64,000 nt of DNA from Mesostigma viride (taxonomy: Eukaryota; Streptophyta; Mesostigmatophyceae; Mesostigmatales; Mesostigmataceae): assembly GCA_009746045.1 (NCBI GenBank), contig RPFO01000231.1:167501-231500 (forward strand). The letters are read 5' to 3'. Below are positions 33,262 to 44,300 of the stretch, piece by piece (within the stretch, counting starts at the first letter, position 1; every line of letters begins with the position of its first letter). The notes under the pieces were generated by a model. It was given only the letters and a program-made list of their open reading frames with translations, had not been told where the DNA came from and ran no database searches. Position numbers and translations under genes: made by a program.

Positions 33262-34425
33262 GTATTGAATTGAATTGAATTGAATTGTAACATAACTCCG
33301 TTGGGAGTATATGTAGCACATAGCCCAGAGAAGGGGCATATGGCCTATCATACATTCTAAGCTACTTCCTGCAAGGGTGGGAATGTAAACAACACTTGCT
33401 CTAGGTGCACTAGGGCACCTGCACCACCCAGAGTTTCAGGCAGCACCCAGCGAAGGGGAGCCTGTCATAGGTGGGGAAGATCATCATGGCCATACAAGAG
33501 CTAGGACATGGCTTCTCTACAGAGAGCATCTCTCTGCATGGCATAGCATGGCGAAATTCTTAATGCAACATCCATGGGGGTCCCTTTATAGGCAGGGCTT
33601 GGCTAAATTCTGTAGACAACATCCATGGGGGCCGTTATGGGCGCACATGCGCGTGGGCCACATGCTAGGCTAAGCCTGACTAATCTACACTACTGGTATG
33701 AATTCCCTAGTCTGGGGTGGCAGGAGGGGGCTGCCAGGGCTTGTGGTCAACGTGGATGACCGCCCCCCTCCAGTATACCGGCTTCCCCCCTGCGCTGTGC
33801 CGGACCTGAAGGTAGGTCGGCCATAGCTCGCGTCGCCGCTGTTGCTGGGCCAGGGTCAAGTCGTCGTCCAGCGTGAAGCGAGTCCTTGAGAGCTTCTTGC
33901 GGCATTTAAGGAACGACAGCTTGTCCGCCATGTACTTAAAGGTGAGGAGCACGGGTGCCGGGCCAGCCTTCCCCGCGCGCGGGGGAGGCGGACAGCCGAC
34001 ATGTCCAGCTCACCAGTGAGTAGCATGGGGGCAAGAATGTCGCGCTTAAATGCCTCAAGAAGGCTCGTGGAGGTCTCACCTGCCGGCTGGTCGAAGTGCT
34101 TGACGATGACATTGTGGCTGCGCCGGGCGATGTCGGTGTCCTCGCGAAGGTCGAGGGCTTGTTGCTTGAGTTGTGCCGAGATGGTGGAGGTGGTGGAGGT
34201 GGTGTGCTGCTTAAGCAAGTCCGCCCAGGTGGAGGGAGCATCGCCGGCCGGGCCAGCAGGCGTCGGCTGGGCGGCGATGTCCTTCACCGCTTGGGCGGTG
34301 AGGCCGGCGGTGTCATGCAAGCTCTCAAGGGCGTGGCTTGAAGGCGTTGGTCGATCCGTATGCTCTAGTGAACATCCCTTGGATAAACAATGGGCCACTT
34401 TTTAAACCATTAAATGAATGAATTG
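33262..34425 (-). mobile_element. ORF1-only non-autonomous retroelement, family H (copy 2)
   Basis: Minus-strand order: 5'-truncated ORF1 (34398-33707), a ~390-base 3' UTR homologous to 1-217, TATGTGCTACATA, hairpin ACTCC-CAAC-GGAGT (about 33293-33309) and a tail of GAATT units (33268-33288). As in copy 1, no endonuclease or reverse transcriptase lies between ORF1 and the tail. The terminal ~45 bases are nearly identical to those of family A elements. It lies directly downstream of the AAMP-like gene. Confidence 0.7.
33707..34398 (-). pseudogene. Retroelement ORF1 fragment, frameshifted
   Basis: C-terminal half of an ORF1 like that at 8808-10174. It has an Ala/Thr/Gln-rich helical segment, a block SHNVIVKHFDQPAGETSTSL (the RRM-like core, compare VVLRRFPQKPGETSTSL), and, after a frame break near 33950-34000, RFTLDDDLTLAQQQRRRELW and KPVYWRGAVIHVDHKPW. 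The conserved C-terminal order supports an L1-type ORF1 RNA-binding protein. It is truncated and frameshifted, so it is inactive. Confidence 0.7.
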
Positions 34426-34492
34426 ATTAATTAATTAATTAATAGACACGTGAGCATTAGTCCTCAGTGGGAGGGGAACATGGGATAAGTAA
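34426..34492 (-). mobile_element. Solo 3' end of family B with palindrome deletion
   Basis: (TTAA) tail, then AGACACGTGAGCATTAGTCC, TCAGTGGGAGGGGAACATGG. Compared with 13551-13605 it lacks 13 bases (ACTGCGTCACGTG), exactly one arm and the loop of the terminal palindrome. Its end forms the target into which the full-length family B copy inserted. Confidence 0.75.
34480..34492 (+). repeat. Target-site duplication, left copy
   Basis: ATGGGATAAGTAA, identical to 38280-38292. It flanks the full-length family B element. Confidence 0.85.
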
Positions 34493-37400
34493 TAAATTCG
34501 TTCGCTTTGCACCTGAGCCGGAGCCCGCGCTGCGAACCCTTCTCTCCTATCAATGACGACGCTCGCGGCCCCGCGGCTCCGCGGCTTTAGCAGTGGGATC
34601 TGCCTAACTCCCCTTCCCGCCCCTTTGCCTTCGCAGCCCTTGGGCTGTCGGAGAGAGAGCACCGGGTCGGCAGTGAGCCAGGTTCGCCCCGCCTCGCGCG
34701 GCCGCCTCCGGAACCTCCTCAGACTGCACGCATTTCTTATGCGTGCAGACGCAGACTCATTCTACCTGGCCACCCGAGCCAACCGTCGGCGTCGCCTCGA
34801 CGCGTTGGCAGGAAGAATCGAAACGGTGATTGAAAGCATAAGTCCCCAACCCGCCCCCCCTACCCCACCACCTCCACCCCCACCCCCATCACCACCCTGC
34901 TCCATCTCCGCCCCCACCCCCGCCTGCACCCCCCTTTTCGGTCAACGCGCGCCCTTGGTCATCGCCACCTTCAACGCCCGCACGCTCCAGCCCGACGCTG
35001 ACCGCTGTCACTGCCTGCGCAGTGACGACTGTCAGTGCCATCGAGTCTCCAATCTTATTGGTTTCTGCATCGACAATAATATCGCCATCCTGGGAATCCA
35101 AGAACACAGGCGCACTGCATCGGCCCGCGGATCAACTGCCCTTGTTGCTGACGACATCGACGGCTGGCGGTTCTACTACGGAGGCGGCGACGGCACCGGG
35201 AACGGGGGCGTCGGTCTCCTCTGCTCCCCGCTCGCCGTACGCCACATGGGCGAACCCCAGCTGGTCAACGCTCGCCTCCTCGTGGCCACTTTTCATTCGA
35301 TGGAGGGCCACTCGACCTACGCCCTGACGGTGGGCGTTGGTTACGCACCCCACTCCGGCCACCCAGAACAAGACCGCAAGGACTTCTTTGCAGCGCTGGA
35401 GAACCTGGCGAACGGCATCCCTGGTCGCAACTACCTCGCTCTGCTGCTGGACGCCAACGCCACGCTACCACCGGGTACTGGCGGATGTCAGCACGCCCCC
35501 AACGGTACGGTCTCCAATGCCAACACTGAACTTTTTGCTGATTTGCTTACGACATGCGATTTGGTCACTGCCAACACTCGCTTTCCACATAGTCCAGATG
35601 CTTTGGTCACACACACCTCGCCAACTGGCACTGAACGCTGCATTGACTATGTTGTAATGCGCAAGCGTCATCAAGGATCTGTACTAGCTGCTCGCTCGCA
35701 TGTGATCCCCCTGGTGCGCTCCGATCATCGCATCGTCACCGCCCGCATCCGCCTGCGATTCCCCTCGCCCTTTCGTAAGCACGTGGCACCACCTGATTTG
35801 CGCACACTTCAGTTGCTCGAGAAATCTGACGACGCTCTGGAGGACTTCCCTGAAAAACGCGCCCACAAGCGCGCCGCAGAGGCGTTCGTCGACGCGCTGG
35901 ACATCCCGGCCAGCCACGCCCAGCTGTTCGCTGCCGGCCCGGCATCGGCCCTTCGGCACCTCGCTGACAAGCTGCCCGCGGCCGGGGCCCTACTGCCCCC
36001 CCGCCGCCCGCCCCGCTTCACCAGCCTGCACCGGCTCCCCGCCGTCATCCAGGCCCGGCAAGCCCTGCGCGACAACAGCGACCCCGCCCGCTACGCCCGC
36101 CTCAAAGCCGATTACCACTCGGCCATCCGGCAGGCGACCAAGGAGCAGGAGGACCTTCATGTCCGCGAGTACTTCGCCCACCTCAAGGACCAGCACGGCA
36201 AGTACGCCTGGACCCGCCTGCGTCACGCCCAACGGCCCGCCGGCGGCGCGCAGCCGGCGCCGCGGACGCTCTCTGGCTCACCGCAGCAGCAGCTCGACCA
36301 GTGGTATTCCTCCCAGTCCCGGCTGCTCGGCGCCCCCCCGCCGCCTCCGCCGCTTGGCCCTCTGGCGGCCGCACGCCTGGCAGTAGCACCGCGGACGTCC
36401 CTGCGCCGCCCACGCCGCCCGCCGCTGAGCAGGACTACACGTACCCAGCCCTGACGGAACCCCTGGCCGACCCCAACGAGCTCCCGCCGTTCACCGAGCT
36501 CGAGCTGAGCACCGCCGCCAAGCAACTCCGCTTCTATGCCGCCGTTGGACCTGACCAGCTCCCAGCCCCGGTGATTAAGCTGACGGCGCTCACGGGGTTC
36601 CTGCTTGACGTCTGCAACCGGATCCTGCTTGCCGACGCGCCGCCGATTCCTGAGTGGCAGCACAGCTACCGTATTATGCTGTACAAAAACAAAGGTTCCC
36701 CTGACGACCCCGCCAACTACAGAGGAGTCTGCATCCAGAGCGCCGCACTTAAGTTGTTCATGCGCATGATCCTCAACCGCCTTCGTTCTGCTCTCGACTG
36801 TCACCTTGGGGAAAGTCAAATGGGCTTCCGTCCTGGGCGCAACACCGTCATGGCCATCTTCGTCGCGCGTCGCCTCTTCGAGGAAATCGCTCTCCTGCAA
36901 CCTGGTGAGTTTCCCGCAATCCTGATCTTCGTCGACTTCATCAAGGCTTTTGATTCTGTCCTCTGGGACGCTCTATGGGCTGTACTTGCTCGCGCTCGCG
37001 TCCCCACTCCCCTGATTACCGTCATCCGCACGCTGTATGAGGGGTCGACCACTTCGGTGCGCACTCAACACGGCATTACCCCCCATGCCCACTGCAGACC
37101 GGCGTCTGGCAGGGTTGCGTCCTGTCGCCGTACCTGTTTATTATTGTAGTGGATTATGTTATGCGCCAGGCACGTGCTCGCTTTGCTAGCATTGCAGGCC
37201 GTGCCCCTGGCCTAGCGATCACGAACGAGCTTGGGGAAGGGGGGCCGACTAACAAGCAGAATTTACTAGCTGACCTCATTTATGCCGACGACATCACGCT
37301 CATCGAGAAGCCGGAGTCTGCCCAACTTTGGCTGGACTGCCTGGCGCTCGAGGCTCGGGCGGTTGGTCTAGAAATCAGCCCCAAAACGGAGGCCCTGGCC

Positions 37401-38279
37401 CTCGGCATGGCAGGGCCCCCACCCACACTCCGCCTCTTAGACGATCGATGCGAGGTCAACTACCCTCCTTCAGGCCGCTTCAAGCTGCTCGGCAGTTGGC
37501 TTCCCGACTGCGAGGACGACATGACGACACGGATCGGCATGGCGTGGGCGCACCTCCATGACCACCGCCGCTGGTGGAGCAACCCCGCCCTACCCCGGAT
37601 CGTCAAGCGTGACCTCTTCAAGGTCGTCATTCTGACGATCCTGACCTACGGCGCCGAGACGTGGACACTGACGCAGGAGCTGGAGCAACGACTCGACGGC
37701 GCCGTCACCAAGATGCTGCGCAAGGCCCTTAACATCCCCTTTGGTTTGCACATTAGTAATGAGGATTTGTACGCTGATTTGCCCTATGTTTCCCACATTA
37801 TTAGGCACAGGCGCCTGGGCCTAGCCGGGCACCTGGCCCGCACAGATCAGGTAGATACATCAGATAGACTAGCTGGCACCAAGCCCGCCCAGCCTGGGCG
37901 ATATGTCCTCACCTGGCGTGCCCCCGGCCGCGCGCGGCAGGGCCGCCACCCGTGGACTTTTCGTGATAGACTCGGCATGGACATGTGCTACACTAGACGT
38001 GACGGGCTCACCCCCGGGCAGCCTCCTGGTTTGTCTGTAATATGGAGGCAGATGGTGCGCAAGGATAGATGGCAAGTAGTGATGAAGGAGACCACCCCCA
38101 AGCCTGTGGGGGCTCCGCGTGTGACCAAGTATGGCATTCATAGCGATTCGGGCCGCGGTGCCCACACCCCTGTAACTAGGACCTAGATAGCTTATACCAT
38201 CCATTCCATCCCATGTTCCCCTCCCACTGAGGACTTATGCTCACGTGACGCAGTCACGTGTCTATTAATTAATTAATTA
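34493..38279 (+). mobile_element. Full-length RTE-like retrotransposon, family B (copy 1)
   Basis: A ~3.79-kb element with a ~60-base 5' UTR, one ORF (34553-38186), a ~60-base 3' UTR, the palindrome CACGTGAC-GCA-GTCACGTG (38242-38260) and an (ATTA)n tail. It is bounded by identical 13-base direct repeats. A single endonuclease-reverse transcriptase ORF, very short UTRs and a microsatellite tail fit the RTE clade (inferred). It inserted at the junction of a solo family B end and a family D tail. Confidence 0.9.
34553..38186 (+). pseudogene. Family B AP endonuclease-reverse transcriptase, two frameshifts
   Basis: About 1210 codons in three frames: 34553 to about 36390, on to about 37080, and on to 38186. 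N-terminal ~140 residues: basic, partly coiled, with a Pro tract. The endonuclease has ATFNAR, GIQEHR, VGYAP, LLLDANA and SDHRIVTAR. The reverse transcriptase has PANYRGVCIQSAALKL, FRPGRNT, VDFIKAFDSV (motif A), QGCVLSPYLF (motif B), YADDITLIEKP (motif C) and SWLPD. The C-terminus has TYGAETWTL, RRLGLAGHLART and a His/Arg-rich tail. Against the minus-strand copy at 13531-16330, each frame change is a single missing base (about 36390 and about 37075). Other than these two lesions the gene appears intact, so the insertion is young. Confidence 0.9.
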
Positions 38280-38292
38280 ATGGGATAAGTAA
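38280..38292 (+). repeat. Target-site duplication, right copy
   Basis: ATGGGATAAGTAA, identical to 34480-34492. Confidence 0.85.
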
Positions 38293-38700
38293 GCAAGTAA
38301 TTACTTGCGTGTCATGCGCAAAGGCATGCCACGGAGTACTATGCTAATCTCATTAGAAAAAATAATTACACAAAAGTTTAAACAAATATCGTCTGCATCA
38401 TTCCCAAACCATTAAGCACTAGATGGGGATGTAATCCTCATCCGAGCTGTCCTCTACTGTAATGGCAGACGAGGCGGTAGTGTAGCGGCTATCCTCAGGG
38501 CCAGTAACCTCCACCTTCGGACTTCTACCCTGGCTAGCAACGGGCCGCGGGGCCCGTGGGGAGAAAACAGGAGCATACCCCACAGGAAGGTGCTTAGCGC
38601 ACATGGCAGCCCATTTCTCCTTTTCCATCATGCGGGCGCGGAGTACGGATAGTCCCAGAAGCCCTGCATGTTCAAGCAGTTGTGTCACATAGGTCCGGGT
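38281..38700 (-). mobile_element. 3' end of family D retroelement with C-terminal ORF
   Basis: Minus strand: the end of an ORF (38688-38419, 89 codons; basic helical start, later ASSAITVEDSSDEDYIPI and stop), a ~110-base 3' UTR homologous to 23195-23370, and a CTTA-type tail running into the target-site duplication. The element class is unknown because no catalytic domain is present. The acidic Ser/Asp/Glu end is unlike families A to C. Confidence 0.5.
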
Positions 38701-38761
38701 CGCGCCGCGCCGGTGCCGGGCGCGCGCAAGTTTGCCAGTGGGTTGCGATGGGACAAGGGGA

Positions 38762-39575
38762 CAACATGGGATGGAATGGATGGTGTAAGCTATCTAGATC
38801 CTAGTTACAGGGTTGCGGGCACCACGGCCCGAATCGCTATGATTAATGCCATACGCGGTCACACGCGGAACCCCCACAGACTTGGGGGTGGTCTCCTTTA
38901 TCACTACTTGCCATCTATCCTTGCGTACCATCTGCCTCCATATTACAGACAAACCAGGAGGCTGCCCGGGTGTGAGCCCGTCACGTCTACTGTAGCACAT
39001 GTCCATGCCGAGTCTATCACGAAAAGTCTATGGGTGGCGGCCCTGCCGCGCGCGGCCTGGGGCACGCCAGGGGAGGACATATCGCCCACCTGGGCTGGGC
39101 GGGCTTGGTGCCCGCTAGTCTATCTGATGTGTCTACCTGATCTGTGCGGGCCAGGTGCCCCGCTAGGCCCAGGCGCCTGTGCCTAATAATGTGGGAAACA
39201 TAGGGCAAATCAGCGTACAAATCCTCATTACTAATGTGCAAACCAAAGGGGATGTTAAGGGCCTTGCGCAGCATCTTGGTGATGTTGCCGTCGAGTCGTT
39301 GCTCCAGCTCCTGCGTCAGTGTCCACGTCTCGGCGCCGTAGGTCAGGATCGTCAGAATGACGACCTTGAAGAGGTCACGCTTGACGATCCGGGGTAGGGC
39401 GGGGTTGCTCGATCCGCCAGCGGCGGTGGTCATGGAGTTGCGCCCACGCCATGCCGATCCGTGTCGCCAGGTCGTCCTCGCAGTCGGGAAGCCAACTGCC
39501 GAGCAGCTTGCATGAAGCTGCCTGAAGTAGGGTAGTTGACGTCTCGGTGTCGTCTGAGAGGCGGAGTGTGGGCTT
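38762..39575 (-). mobile_element. Family B fragment (copy 5)
   Basis: Matches the 3' UTR and the C-terminal ~250 codons of the family B ORF (blocks YADLPYVSHIIRHRRLGLAG, LTILTYGAETWTLTQELEQR). Small indels disrupt the frame near 39010, 39090 and 39410. The terminal palindrome and tail are missing; the left end begins at CATGGGATGGAATGG. Confidence 0.8.
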
Positions 39576-39772
39576 TTTTAAAAAAAATGAATGGACTAAG
39601 TTGTTGTTGGCAGTTTACGCTTTGCAGGAATCATTCCTGTTTGGTTGGGTAACAATTGCACCGTGTCTTGGAGCTACGTGTATTAACTCGAGTTAAGGGG
39701 CAGGGAGGTCACGCGCTCAGCCCTAACTTGCATTTTGCTGGATTTTTATCCTGCTAGCTAGCCACGATTAAA

Positions 39773-41075
39773 TCAAACTAAATTACATTAAATTATAACA
39801 TGACTCCGTTGGGAGATCATGTAGCACATATTCCCGTGGATCGATGGAGGGGGGGCAAAGCCGCGAAACCGAACTAATCTTACTCTAAGCTAATCTAATC
39901 TAGAAAACCCTACCTATTCTACTCAGCAAAGCGCCCCTTCCGCTTGGGGGGAGGGGGCTTGCCCACAGAGGGGGGCGTATGAGCCTGGACAATGGTCTTC
40001 CACCTCTTCTTGTCCTGCATAGCAGTCCAAGCAAGAGAGAGGGAGTGAATGCGATGTTCAAACTGAGCTGGGACCACTAGGTCAGCCAGCAACTGCTGTG
40101 GGTAGGTCATGACATGTTTGCCTACCTTCTTAGGAATGTCCTTGGGGCCAGGCCAGGTCAGGATATGCTGCCCTGGCTGGCCAAGCCGCTGGAGCCCGGC
40201 CAGACCGAGGTCGGTGTCTACCTGGCTGGTGCGGGCAAGATGTCCTACGAATGCTATCCTACGCTGTCTAATCTCGTCCGAAACGCGAGGCATGCCCTGG
40301 TACAAAGATTCTAAAGACCTATGCGTGGAAAACCCTACATTCAGGGCCTGACGGAGCATCCTGGTTACCGTGCCGTCTAGCTTGGCCGCCAGCGTGTCCG
40401 TGAGCGTCCATGCCTCGGCGCCATACGTGAGCACCGTGAGGACCAGGACCTTGCGGAGCATGCGCTTGCGGTGCTCGCCGAGGGCCTTCGAGTGCCAGTA
40501 GGTTTTGAGCGAACGATGCCCAGCCCAGGCCAGGCCGATGCGGGTGTCCACATCGTCGGCGGTGTCAGGAAGCATGCTCCCCAGCAGTGTGAAGCGATCA
40601 CGAAACGGGACCTCCGTCCCGTCTAGCAGCCGCGGCAGCGGCGGGCGACTGGAAGCCCCAATCACCATCGCCTCAGTTTTGACACTAATCTCCAACCCCA
40701 CCGCCCTCGCCTCCAAGCCCCGACAGTCCAGCTAGGTCTGAATGTGCTCGGGGCGCTTGATGAGGGTGGTGTCATCCGCATAAATCAGGTCGGATAGGCG
40801 GTAGCCCGGGGCAACGCCTCCGTGTTCGCGCACGTTAAGGATATCCAAGCTGGGCTCGAACCCCTTAAGAGCAGTAAAACGCACACGTGCCCGGCGCATG
40901 ACATGATCCACGACAATAATGAACAGATATGGGGACAGGACACAACCTTGCCACACCCCGTGGTGAAGGGGAAAGTGGTGCCGGGGTGGTGCCGTCCGCA
41001 GTCCGCACTACTGCCTGTGAGCCCTCATACAGTCGACGAATGGCTAGCCACGATGGGACAGCGTATACTAAAGAT
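39773..41075 (-). mobile_element. 5'-truncated RTE-like retrotransposon, family A (copy 2)
   Basis: Minus strand: reverse transcriptase from just upstream of motif B, the C-terminal domain, a ~75-base 3' UTR, a hairpin (CTCC-CAAC-GGAG, about 39797-39815) and an AATTT/AATGT tail at about 39775-39796. Its right end is about 300 bases from the stop codon of the coiled-coil gene, in the same orientation. Confidence 0.85.
39919..41075 (-). pseudogene. Family A reverse transcriptase, one frameshift and one stop
   Basis: Reads LAIRRLYEGSQAVVRTADGT, then shifts frame near 40970-41000 into HGVWQGCVLSPYLFIIVVD and YADDTTLIKRPEHIQT. A TAG follows where the family B element has TGG, and the same frame continues LDC, EARAVGLEISVKTEAM, MLPDTADDVDTRIGLAWAG and TYGAEAWTLTDTLAA to the basic end PPPPKRKGRFAE. 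The catalytic YADD is intact, but the 5' part with endonuclease and motif A is missing. Confidence 0.85.
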
Positions 41076-41382
41076 GCATCCCCTTCCACGGCGTTGGATC
41101 GCCATGCTTCCAGGCATATTTGCCTCACTTCATGTACTAAAGACGAGTTTAGGGAGCTATGCAAGATGCCGGGGTTTTGAGTTGTCTCCCAAGGATGCTT
41201 TTCTCGCGCACGTTATCTGGTACACATTATGTTTACCTACCGTGTGCAACTTGTTGTACTGTCAACCGCCGCGTCTCCAATCAACCTCAGGCATGCCGAT
41301 ACATAGAACTACGCCACAAGAAACTGATCCCAAAGACCCTCCCGGAATATAGAATTGCTTTGCAAACAGCAATAAATACAAA
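41076..41382. other. 3' flank of the coiled-coil gene
   Basis: Presumed 3' UTR (minus strand) between the stop codon and the family A insertion. No other feature is seen. Confidence 0.4.
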
Positions 41383-44300
41383 TCAGTTGTCATCAACCAT
41401 CTGACCGGAGAACAAGTGGGGGTCGCTCTCCGCTATGTCTGAAAGTGACAGCGCCCTGGTGGGGCGCGACGCCGTGTCATGGCTACTAGGAATAATTACA
41501 ATCTGAGACCCATCGTTATCGTCACCAGCAAGGCTATCGGCCCGCGCACTGGACAGTCTCATCGGGAGCGGCGGCTTGGCGCCACCTGCCCGCTGGCTCG
41601 CCCATCTCCTCCCATCGGGAGACTCTTGCAGCCCATTCCTGGGACCCGAGGTGCCCCCATCAGACGCGTTCGATGCATGCAGAATGTCCCCATGAGGATC
41701 CTCATCTGACACGTCCAACGATAGCCTCCCCGGAGCCAGCTCATCGTCCATCGAGATGTGCCACGTCCGCTCGTTGCCAGATCCATTGAGTCGGCCTGCC
41801 CCAGCGGACCCATGGTCTGGCGAGGGGCTCTGGAGGCCGTGTGCTGGCCGCAAGGGGGAGGACTCCAACTTCGCGCCGGATGGCCCCTCGCGTGGCGAGG
41901 GCTCGGCCCTCGACAACGGTGACAACCCCGGCTGCTGCGGCAGTTGCGGTTGTTGCTGCTGGCGCTGCGCCGGCTGCGACTGCGGCTGCGGTACCGCTGC
42001 CTGCCAGGATTGGCCGAGCGCACCGGCGGCCGGGCCTGGGGAGTCCTGCATCGAGAAGATTGCGCGTGGAGACGCCTCGGGCGTACGCTGGGTGCTGCCG
42101 AGCGCGGCCCAGTTGGACGGTTCGCCGTAGCTGTTGATGGTGGCTTCCAACGCGTCCAGGCTGTTCTCTGCGTCTACCAGAGACTGGGGTTTTGAGTCAG
42201 CACATGCACACGGGCATTATGACGCCCACAAGGACATGGCAAGTACTATAGAGTAAATAGTGGTGTGGAGAAGACAGACGGGGGAGAACAGTAAGATTCT
42301 CGGTCCACGTTAGTGGTGGCATATCCATGGGCAATACTTAAATCTAAATGGTCAGTACTGGTTGCAGATAACAGACATACCTAACACATATACCATGAAC
42401 ACAGACATACCCTAACATACATACCTACACCCTTTCATGTAGCATATACCGTACATTCATAACTGGCGGCAGGCGCAGCTATTGGCGTTCCCAAACCGAA
42501 ATTACTCACCTGGCTTGAGCACAAATCACAGAGAGGGGGAGACATGCTCTATTTCTGCTCCTATTATTATTATCATTATTACTATTATTACTACTACTAT
42601 CATTATTACTACTATTACTTTACTACTACGACTACTACGACGACGACGATTATTATTATTATTAATATTATCATTACCATCATTATTATTATTATTACGG
42701 CAAAGTGGGCTCCGCAGGGTGAGAGAGATTGGATAGACGGCCAAGACGGACTAGACATGATATGAAAGGATAGACAGAGAGATTAGATAGACGGCCAAGA
42801 CGGACTAGACATGATACGAAAGGATAGACAGAGAGATTAGATAGACGGCCAAGACGGACTAGACATGATATGAAAGGATAGACAGAGAGATTAGATAGAC
42901 GGCCAAGACGGACTAGACATGATACGAAAGGATAGACAGAGAGATTGGATAGACGGCCAAGACGGACTAGACATGATATGAAAGGATAGACAGAGAGATT
43001 AGATAGACGGCCAAGACGGACTAGACATGATATGAAAGGATAGACAGAGAGATTAGATAGACGGCCAAGACGGACTAGACATGATACGAAAGGATAGACA
43101 GAGAGATTAGATAGACGGCCAAGACGGACTAGACATGATATGAAAGGATAGACAGAGAGATTAGATAGACGGCCAAGACGGACTAGACATGATATGAAAG
43201 GATAGACAGAGAGATTAGATAGACGGCCAAGACGGACTAGACATGATATGAAAGGATAGACAGAGAGATTAGATAGACGGACAAGACGGACCAGATACGA
43301 AAGGATAGACAGAGAGATTAGATAGACGGCCAAGACGGACTAGACATGATATGAAAGGATAGACAGAGAGATTAGATAGACGGCCAAGACGGACTAGACA
43401 TGATATGAAAGGATAGACAGAGAGATTAGATAGACGGCCAAGACGGACTAGACATGATATGAAAGGATAGACAGAGAGATTAGATAGACGGCCAAGACGG
43501 ACTAGACATGATACGAAAGGATAGACAGAGAGATTAGATAGACGGCCAAGACGGACTAGACATGATATGAAAGGATAGACAGAGAGATTAGATAGACGGC
43601 CAAGACGGACTAGACATGATACGAAAGGATAGACAGCCAAGCAGCAGATTGGGGAACCATGGCCCTCAATGATCTGTACTATGGGCTAGCATTGTAAAAA
43701 CACAGGGCTTGAACAGGGGGCTAGGTTGTGAGATCTGTTTAGGGTTTGAACCCTGAACCCTGAACCCTACATCGTAAATCGCAGGAAGACCGCTATAGGT
43801 CTGGCATCCGTAACATCTGTCCAGCGAGGAAGCCGTCGACCACCCTGTGTGTAGTTCCTAGCGGTGCAGGCAGGAACCGCAAAGTTCAACGATGGGTGAG
43901 CTGAGGTGATCCACGTCATGAATCCGGCATTGCCCCATGATACGGAGCTGCAAGTACCCACTACTTTCGTTCAGCTATTTGAAAACGCCAGAATTCAGGC
44001 ATGAACTGTCGAGGCATGGCAGCATTTACAAGCCTTCGTGGAATCACTCAAATGAAGTTGTATTTACAAATCCACAATTCCGCATTCTTGATGGGAGCGT
44101 CTGCAGCCAGCAAATGGTTTTACTCCGGGGTCATAAAAGTAGTTGGGGTCATGAAAGTAATTGCCGATCATAAAACCAATTGCCTGTCCAGTAATGGCTC
44201 AATCATATGGCTCGCACACAAGGCTCGGCACCTCGCTCACCTGCAGGCGGTCCGCCCCTGTCTTGTAGCGCGCCACCAGCCCTTGGAGCTCGCGGTTCTT

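Noticed and set aside
34553-38186. Programmed frameshifting in the family B ORF
   Set aside because: The second local copy keeps the frame at both places with one more base at each, so these are single-base deletions. No slippery heptamer is evident at either site.
8808-41075. Possible recoding of TAG as an amino acid, because two retroelement ORFs have an in-frame TAG before conserved sequence
   Set aside because: The glycosyltransferase and tail-anchored protein genes both end in TAG, and the retroelement copies also carry frameshifts. Ordinary pseudogene decay is enough.
42695-43640. Long frames (over 200 codons) of repeated SNLSVYPFISCLVRLGRL
   Set aside because: Produced by the 54-bp minisatellite, whose unit is a multiple of three. 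No start context and no non-repeat protein sequence. The same applies to frames across 27138-27598, 21287-21640, 45313-45471, 46466-46620, 48973-49160 and 59627-59885.
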